From Calcarisporiella thermophila CBS 279.70 (taxonomy: Eukaryota > Calcarisporiellomycota): a DNA stretch of 22,871 nt. The notes below the pieces were generated by a model. The model searched no databases. It saw nothing but the letters and a program-made list of their open reading frames with translations, and was not told the origin of the DNA. A program made the position numbers and the translations under genes. Location of the stretch: NCBI RefSeq assembly GCF_041956535.1, contig NW_027192234.1, positions 55,175 to 78,045 on the forward strand, given 5' to 3'. Numbering within the stretch: position 1 is the first letter of the stretch; the number at the start of each line of letters is the position of its first letter. Positions 19,328-22,871 of this stretch are shown here, piece after piece.

Positions 19328-19343
19328 GGGGGGAATAAAGGGG
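19328..19343. repeat. Shared target duplication: 5' side of LINE C, 3' side of LINE A
   Basis: GGGGGGAATAAAGGGG. It serves as the right duplication of LINE C (19328-19341) and the left duplication of LINE A (19330-19343). Confidence 0.75.
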
Positions 19344-20974
19344 GTTTTTTTTTCCTCTAAGGACGCGGGAACTTGCGTCCTGTGGTTTATTTAATATATA
19401 TTACAAATGTGAGATGTGCTTCCGAACAAGCTTATTAAGTACTAGAAAAACATGGGATATAATTTAAAGAGTTCCGTGCTTGGAAATGTCGGATTAAGTG
19501 TTCTTGGCTTCCTCGAAATCGAAGGCTACTTCTTGGCTGTCATCGATCCGGATTAGCGAGCTCTTTCCCCATTTTTGCTTGAACCCTTCTTCGTCTTTTT
19601 TCCTCTGTGCCTGTATCCATTGTCCGTTGATTGCTATGATAAGATCTGACAAAAAGGTACACTTGAATGCGATGTCCTCGTGTTCTTGGTTGTCTGTTAC
19701 AATTGCAATCCTGGACTTATGTATACTCCACACCATGATGTCGTGTAACAACATGGAGACTTGTCGATCTTTGCCCTGTGTCTCCTCGTGGAATCCGAAG
19801 AGTTTCTTGTACTTATGCTTGCTTGTCCAGGGCTTATCGAGGATCTTTTGATGGAGCCTGTTAAACCACCTCCACAGATCTCCAATTCTCGCACATTCAA
19901 AGAAGGCATGTTCTATCGTCTCTATCTCTTCTCGTCGACATCTCTTGCAGTTGGGGCTTGAGTGGTCGAAGTGTTGGGCAATTCTTGCTGTTATTAACTT
20001 ACGTTGAAGGAGTCGCCATCGAAGGATCTTTTGCTTTGGTTCGCTTGGGCGTCTTGGCCAGCTCTTCCAGGCTCTTCTCCACGCTCCTTCATCTGAGGTA
20101 ATGTGTGCCCATTCTCTAGTTACCGCAACTGGATCTGGTGATATCTGGTATAGTCTGCCGAACTTGATAGAGTAGAGCTTGATATTGACACCTGCTATTT
20201 TCAGGTTATGGGTGGGGAATATTCTCGAGTCTGTGAAGGCCGGCATCCTATAGGAGAGTGCTTCCCGAAGATTTAGGGCCAGGGTCAGCTGACCTAGTCG
20301 CCACATTGTGCTGAGCTTGATATAATGTTTGTAAAATCCTTCCTGGTGTTTGACGTGGATAAAACTCACCACGTAGTCCAGTGATCAGGATCGTAGAATG
20401 GCCTATATCTGTTGATATTCTGATAGTATATGAAGAAGTTACCCAGGAACGAGAGCCCATGTTGTTCTCCACGAGATTGCAGTGGTTGTCCTCTCTCGAG
20501 GGCGTATTTGTTCCTATTGATCGGTAGGGTCAAGACTTCCATTGGCGTAATTCTTCTGTCGATATCTAGCTGTCCTTCCAGCTTCCGCCACGCATGGTAT
20601 ATGCTTGGCCAGATGCCATCTCTTCTCATCAGCTTCTGTTTGCCGTAGTCGGTTGTGAGTATTCCTAGGCCTAACTGGTTCGGGACGTAGTGTTTCGTAA
20701 GAACATGGATGGCTAAGTGATACCATGGGGGCGGTATGCGTTCTCTTTGCGCATTGTGGATACTTTGGATCCAGGAAGCAAGAATGGCTGTATATTGGTG
20801 TTTTGGTTCAATTAATCCCAGACCAAAGCACTTTAGCTGTTCCAGGTGACTTCTCTCGATGTGCGAGCGGCGCCCTCCCCAGATGAATTGCTAGACTTTC
20901 CGGGAAATTCTATCAAAGAAGTCTTGTTTAATGGGAATAAGATAGGCTAAGTACTAGATCTTGGACAAAAGTCT

Positions 20975-21232
20975 AGAGTTGTTGGAGAACGACCAGGCAT
21001 GATCTAAGTCTGAATAGTTGTTGTGTTACGACGGTTATTTCATACTTATACAAATATGTATAAGCAAGTATCTTATCGTCATTATTAGTTATCATCTCCT
21101 ATTCTATCATATATATATAGGATGTGCTTTCTCTCTTTTGAATTCCCTTTTTGTGTGTGTTATTTTGTGTTATCCCTTCTATCTGTCTTCTTTCCTTTTA
21201 TTAATATACTCTTAATAAGATCCAACAAGAGT
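20975..21232. repeat. Target duplication AGAGT of the solo LTR
   Basis: AGAGT at 20975-20979 and 21228-21232, immediately outside the LTR ends. Removing the LTR and one copy restores the LINE A reading frame (VNSRLLSKI). Confidence 0.85.
20980..21227. mobile_element. Solo LTR (248 bp) of an LTR retrotransposon
   Basis: Begins TGTTGGA and ends TCCAACA, the TG..CA ends and 7-bp terminal inverted repeat of an LTR, flanked by a perfect 5-bp duplication. It carries a TATATATATA stretch near 21109-21118 and no coding region. Integrase-type 5-bp duplication and TGTTGG ends are typical of Ty1/copia or Ty3/gypsy LTRs; which one is unclear. The internal region was lost, presumably by LTR-LTR recombination. 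Orientation is probably plus from the TATA position, but not certain. Confidence 0.85.
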
Positions 21233-21333
21233 TAACAAGCAAAACTTTTCCTGGGAGGGATATCGAGCGTGATTTCCAGGTTTTAGCTGTTTTCTCTAAC
21301 TTCTCCAACAATTGTTTGTAGAATGACGTGGGC

Positions 21334-21347
21334 GGGGAATAAAGGGG
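21334..21347. repeat. Target duplication of LINE A, 5' side
   Basis: GGGGAATAAAGGGG, identical to 19330-19343. Confidence 0.75.
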
Positions 21348-21671
21348 TGGGGATAGTGGGAATAGCTAGAGGATTGTCGATATAGAACCTTATTATCCGA
21401 CTGTTACGTGCAGAATTGAGAGATGTGGAGAATAGTAGCTAGAGTTACCCAAAAACTTCATTGTTTTCTTTATTCTTCTGTACTTTGTTCTTATATAGCA
21501 AAAAAGAGTTTCGATAAAGGATTTGGATGGATATATGCTAGTTGAATAAGGAGGATCGTCGCATAAAAAATAACGAAAATGCAGCTGATGCATGATAAAG
21601 ATAAGCAGATGCATAACGAAGATAGCAATTGGTACTTGACAATCGATTAGATAGCTTCAATCCCGTTTTTC
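21348..21671. other. Spacer between LINE A and LINE B
   Basis: 324 bp of AT-rich DNA with no recognisable gene, RNA or repeat. A 73-codon minus-strand frame (21393-21614) has no signature and is not believed. Confidence 0.5.
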
Positions 21672-22871
21672 TTTTTGATCAATGCCGAGTCTTTATTGTA
21701 TAGGAAGACTCTAAAATACAATTGTTACATTATTATAAGCAATAAAGTGAAAGGGAAGCCAAAGTTAAAGCTTTGTGTGATATCGTAGATCGAAATGATA
21801 TGTTGGTCATATCGACTTTCAGCTCAAATAGGTAAGGGAATGGTGAAACTCAACTAACTGTGGATATCGAAGGATAACATGAGAGGTGGGGTGGGGAGTA
21901 AACAAATGGAAGCAGAGGATAGGGAGGGGATAATGTAGGGATTACTGCGTTATCCCAGTATCAGTGTCGCTCTGATCGCTCCTTCTCTAACCGCGCCCAG
22001 TTTGCACCACCTTCTTTGAAACTGTTCGATTTACCGGTTTTTTCGTGCTCGGATTAGTTCGGCTCCTATCACTTCCTCAATATCTAGTTTGGCCCGGTTG
22101 ATGATTATTTCGGGTGAGGCTCGGGTGCTTTCGAAATGAGAGGCGATCCGATCTCGGTGGATTTGCCACAACACCGAGTCAAAAGTAATTCGGGCTACGT
22201 GTCTCGCTGTTCTCGAGGATTTCGTGAGGTCTCCCAGTATGAGGTTGCGAGCAGTCAGCACCGGAGTATTCTGGGGGCCTGTGATGGTGACGATACACCT
22301 CTCCCCCCATTGCCATACTGGTGTGAGTTCAGGACATTCGAAGAAAGTATGACGAATTGTGTCTCTCGAGGCGTTACATCGGGTGCACTTCGGATCGTGG
22401 CCAGGAAATGTCGAGTTAGTGATCACTCGTTCCACAAGAATCCGCCAGCGTAGTGCACGGTGTTTTGGGAGGGTGGGTCGTTTGTGGACGGAAGTCCAGA
22501 TTTTCTTCCAATCCTCGGGTGTAGATCCAGCCTCTGGCCAGGATTGAGGCACCAATATGTTCGGCTCTAGAGAGCCGTTGCGCCGGAAGTGACGTCCTTG
22601 TCGGGTGGAGTATTCTACGACAGGCCTGCCGGCCAGGTGGCAGTGATAAAGTGGGAAACGAGGGTGAGGGTGTTGTTGCGGTATATCAGTACACTCCGTG
22701 ACCTTTACAACTAAGCTCGGGGGTAAATTGAGGTAACGGAGCTCCCATCCAAGAGAACGGCTGCAGTATCGGCGGTGGCACGCGTTCCTTAGCTTTTCAG
22801 TAGGGAGCGCAGACCCTACAAAAACCCGCCTGGTGAAAACCGCTAGAAAACGTATAGGAGCATGTAGAAAA
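21672..22871 (-). mobile_element. LINE B, 3' part of a non-LTR retrotransposon (continues past window)
   Basis: Minus-strand element entering from the window end. The open ORF end (stop at 22031) is followed by about 360 bp of 3' UTR, pyrimidine-rich in the sense strand (21850-21950), and a 3' end with a perfect 7-bp hairpin GAGTCTT/AAGACTC (plus strand 21687-21693/21705-21711), AATAAA in its loop, then CGGCATTGATCAAAAAG. That tail matches the SINE tails in this window. Confidence 0.8.
22031..22870 (-). CDS. LINE B reverse-transcriptase ORF, C-terminal part with zf-RVT (5' partial)
   Basis: An uninterrupted 279-codon frame runs from the window edge to TAA at 22031; no true start is present. 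The N-terminal half (RFLAVFTRRVFVGS, RYLNLPPSLVVKVTE) is the poorly conserved linker after the RT domain. The zf-RVT domain follows: DWKKIWTSVHKRPTLPKHRA, LRWRILVERVITN, then CTRCNASRDTIRHTFFEC, with the CxxC...H...C zinc ligands. The last 90 residues are helical and basic. Family knowledge: the protein performs target-primed reverse transcription, and the C-terminal zinc knuckle helps RNA or target binding. Unlike LINE A, no stop or frameshift is seen, so this may be a younger copy. The endonuclease and RT core, if present, lie beyond the window. GC is visibly higher than in the surrounding DNA. Confidence 0.85.
   Translation of the reverse strand, partial: FLHAPIRFLAVFTRRVFVGSALPTEKLRNACHRRYCSRSLGWELRYLNLPPSLVVKVTECTDIPQQHPHPRFPLYHCHLAGRPVVEYSTRQGRHFRRNGSLEPNILVPQSWPEAGSTPEDWKKIWTSVHKRPTLPKHRALRWRILVERVITNSTFPGHDPKCTRCNASRDTIRHTFFECPELTPVWQWGERCIVTITGPQNTPVLTARNLILGDLTKSSRTARHVARITFDSVLWQIHRDRIASHFESTRASPEIIINRAKLDIEEVIGAELIRARKNR

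Larger units (their letters stand above)
19494..21330 (-). pseudogene. LINE A ORF2 remnant: RT C-terminus and zf-RVT, broken
   Basis: Minus-strand coding remnant of a LINE polyprotein. Reading from 21330: QLLEKLEKTAKTWKSRSISL, PGKVLLVNS, then the solo LTR, then RLLSKI, YLAYLIP, QFIWGGRRSHIERSHLEQLK, the usual linker between RT and zf-RVT. Two in-frame TAG codons (20954-20956, 20891-20893) stand where relatives often have Trp. A one-base frame change near 20366-20372 moves to the last frame, which runs to TAA at 19494. That frame holds the zf-RVT domain (WRLLQRKLITARIAQHFDHS, CKRCRREEIETIEHAFFEC). Unable to make an intact protein as read. Confidence 0.85.
19345..21333 (-). mobile_element. LINE A, 5'-truncated non-LTR retrotransposon
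   Basis: Minus-strand element of about 1.99 kb including a 248-bp solo LTR. The 14-bp duplication GGGGAATAAAGGGG flanks it (19330-19343 and 21334-21347). It retains the C-terminal part of the reverse-transcriptase ORF; endonuclease and RT catalytic domains are absent by 5' truncation. The 3' end has AATAAA (plus strand 19387-19392), a perfect hairpin GGACGC/GCGTCC (19361-19366/19375-19380), TTAGAGG and nine A. Confidence 0.85.

Noticed and set aside
1-22871. CRISPR array, bacterial operon or phage system
   Set aside because: Spliceosomal introns, poly(A) signals, a nuclear tRNA and LINE/SINE elements show a eukaryotic nuclear genome; no regularly spaced short repeats seen.

Overview
The window looks like a chromosome arm segment from an early-diverging filamentous fungus, most likely Mucoromycota. 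Reasons: compact multi-exon genes with 55-82 nt GT..AG introns (one 131 nt), a Tup1 with the fungal N-terminal tetramerisation helix, an Ecm4-type glutathione transferase, an Inn1/Fic1-like C2 protein, and LINEs with a zf-RVT C-terminal domain. The phylum is inferred from family knowledge; no species can be named from the sequence.

Gene block (1-15.9 kb). After about 950 bp of AT-rich DNA lies a small secreted cysteine protein gene (954-1368, +; one intron moves the stop and restores a Cys-rich C-terminus). Next are a USP16/45-type deubiquitinase (2480-5240, -, 5 exons) and, divergently, the corepressor Tup1 (5691-8070, +, 8 exons). Convergent to Tup1 is a RhoGAP protein (8913-10759, -, 4 exons). 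A DUF202 membrane protein (11579-12242, -, 3 exons) is divergent from an Ecm4-type glutathione S-transferase with an optional mitochondrial presequence (12481-13782, +, 5 exons). Last is a C2/proline-rich Inn1/Fic1-like cytokinesis protein (14046-15557, +, 3 exons). All exon junctions given were joined by hand, and reading frames close exactly. The genes are housekeeping or regulatory, not one pathway: ubiquitin signalling, transcriptional repression, Rho signalling, redox and septation.

Retroelement island (15.9-22.9 kb). It begins beside a tRNA-Pro(UGG) gene (-). Then come two head-to-tail tRNA-derived SINEs separated and flanked by three copies of one target-site duplication, and a long inverted repeat (arms 16736-17020 and 18374-18706) around a 998-N assembly gap. 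Beyond it are a truncated SINE abutting the other arm, a 5'-truncated LINE (LINE C) nested in the target duplication of a second truncated LINE (LINE A), a solo LTR with a perfect 5-bp duplication inside LINE A, and the 3' part of a third LINE (LINE B) running off the window end. The SINEs and LINE B share a 3'-terminal hairpin carrying AATAAA followed by an ATTGATCAAAA tail, suggesting that the SINEs borrow LINE machinery by 3'-end mimicry. This SINE/LINE partnership and the layered insertion history are the most interesting content of the window.
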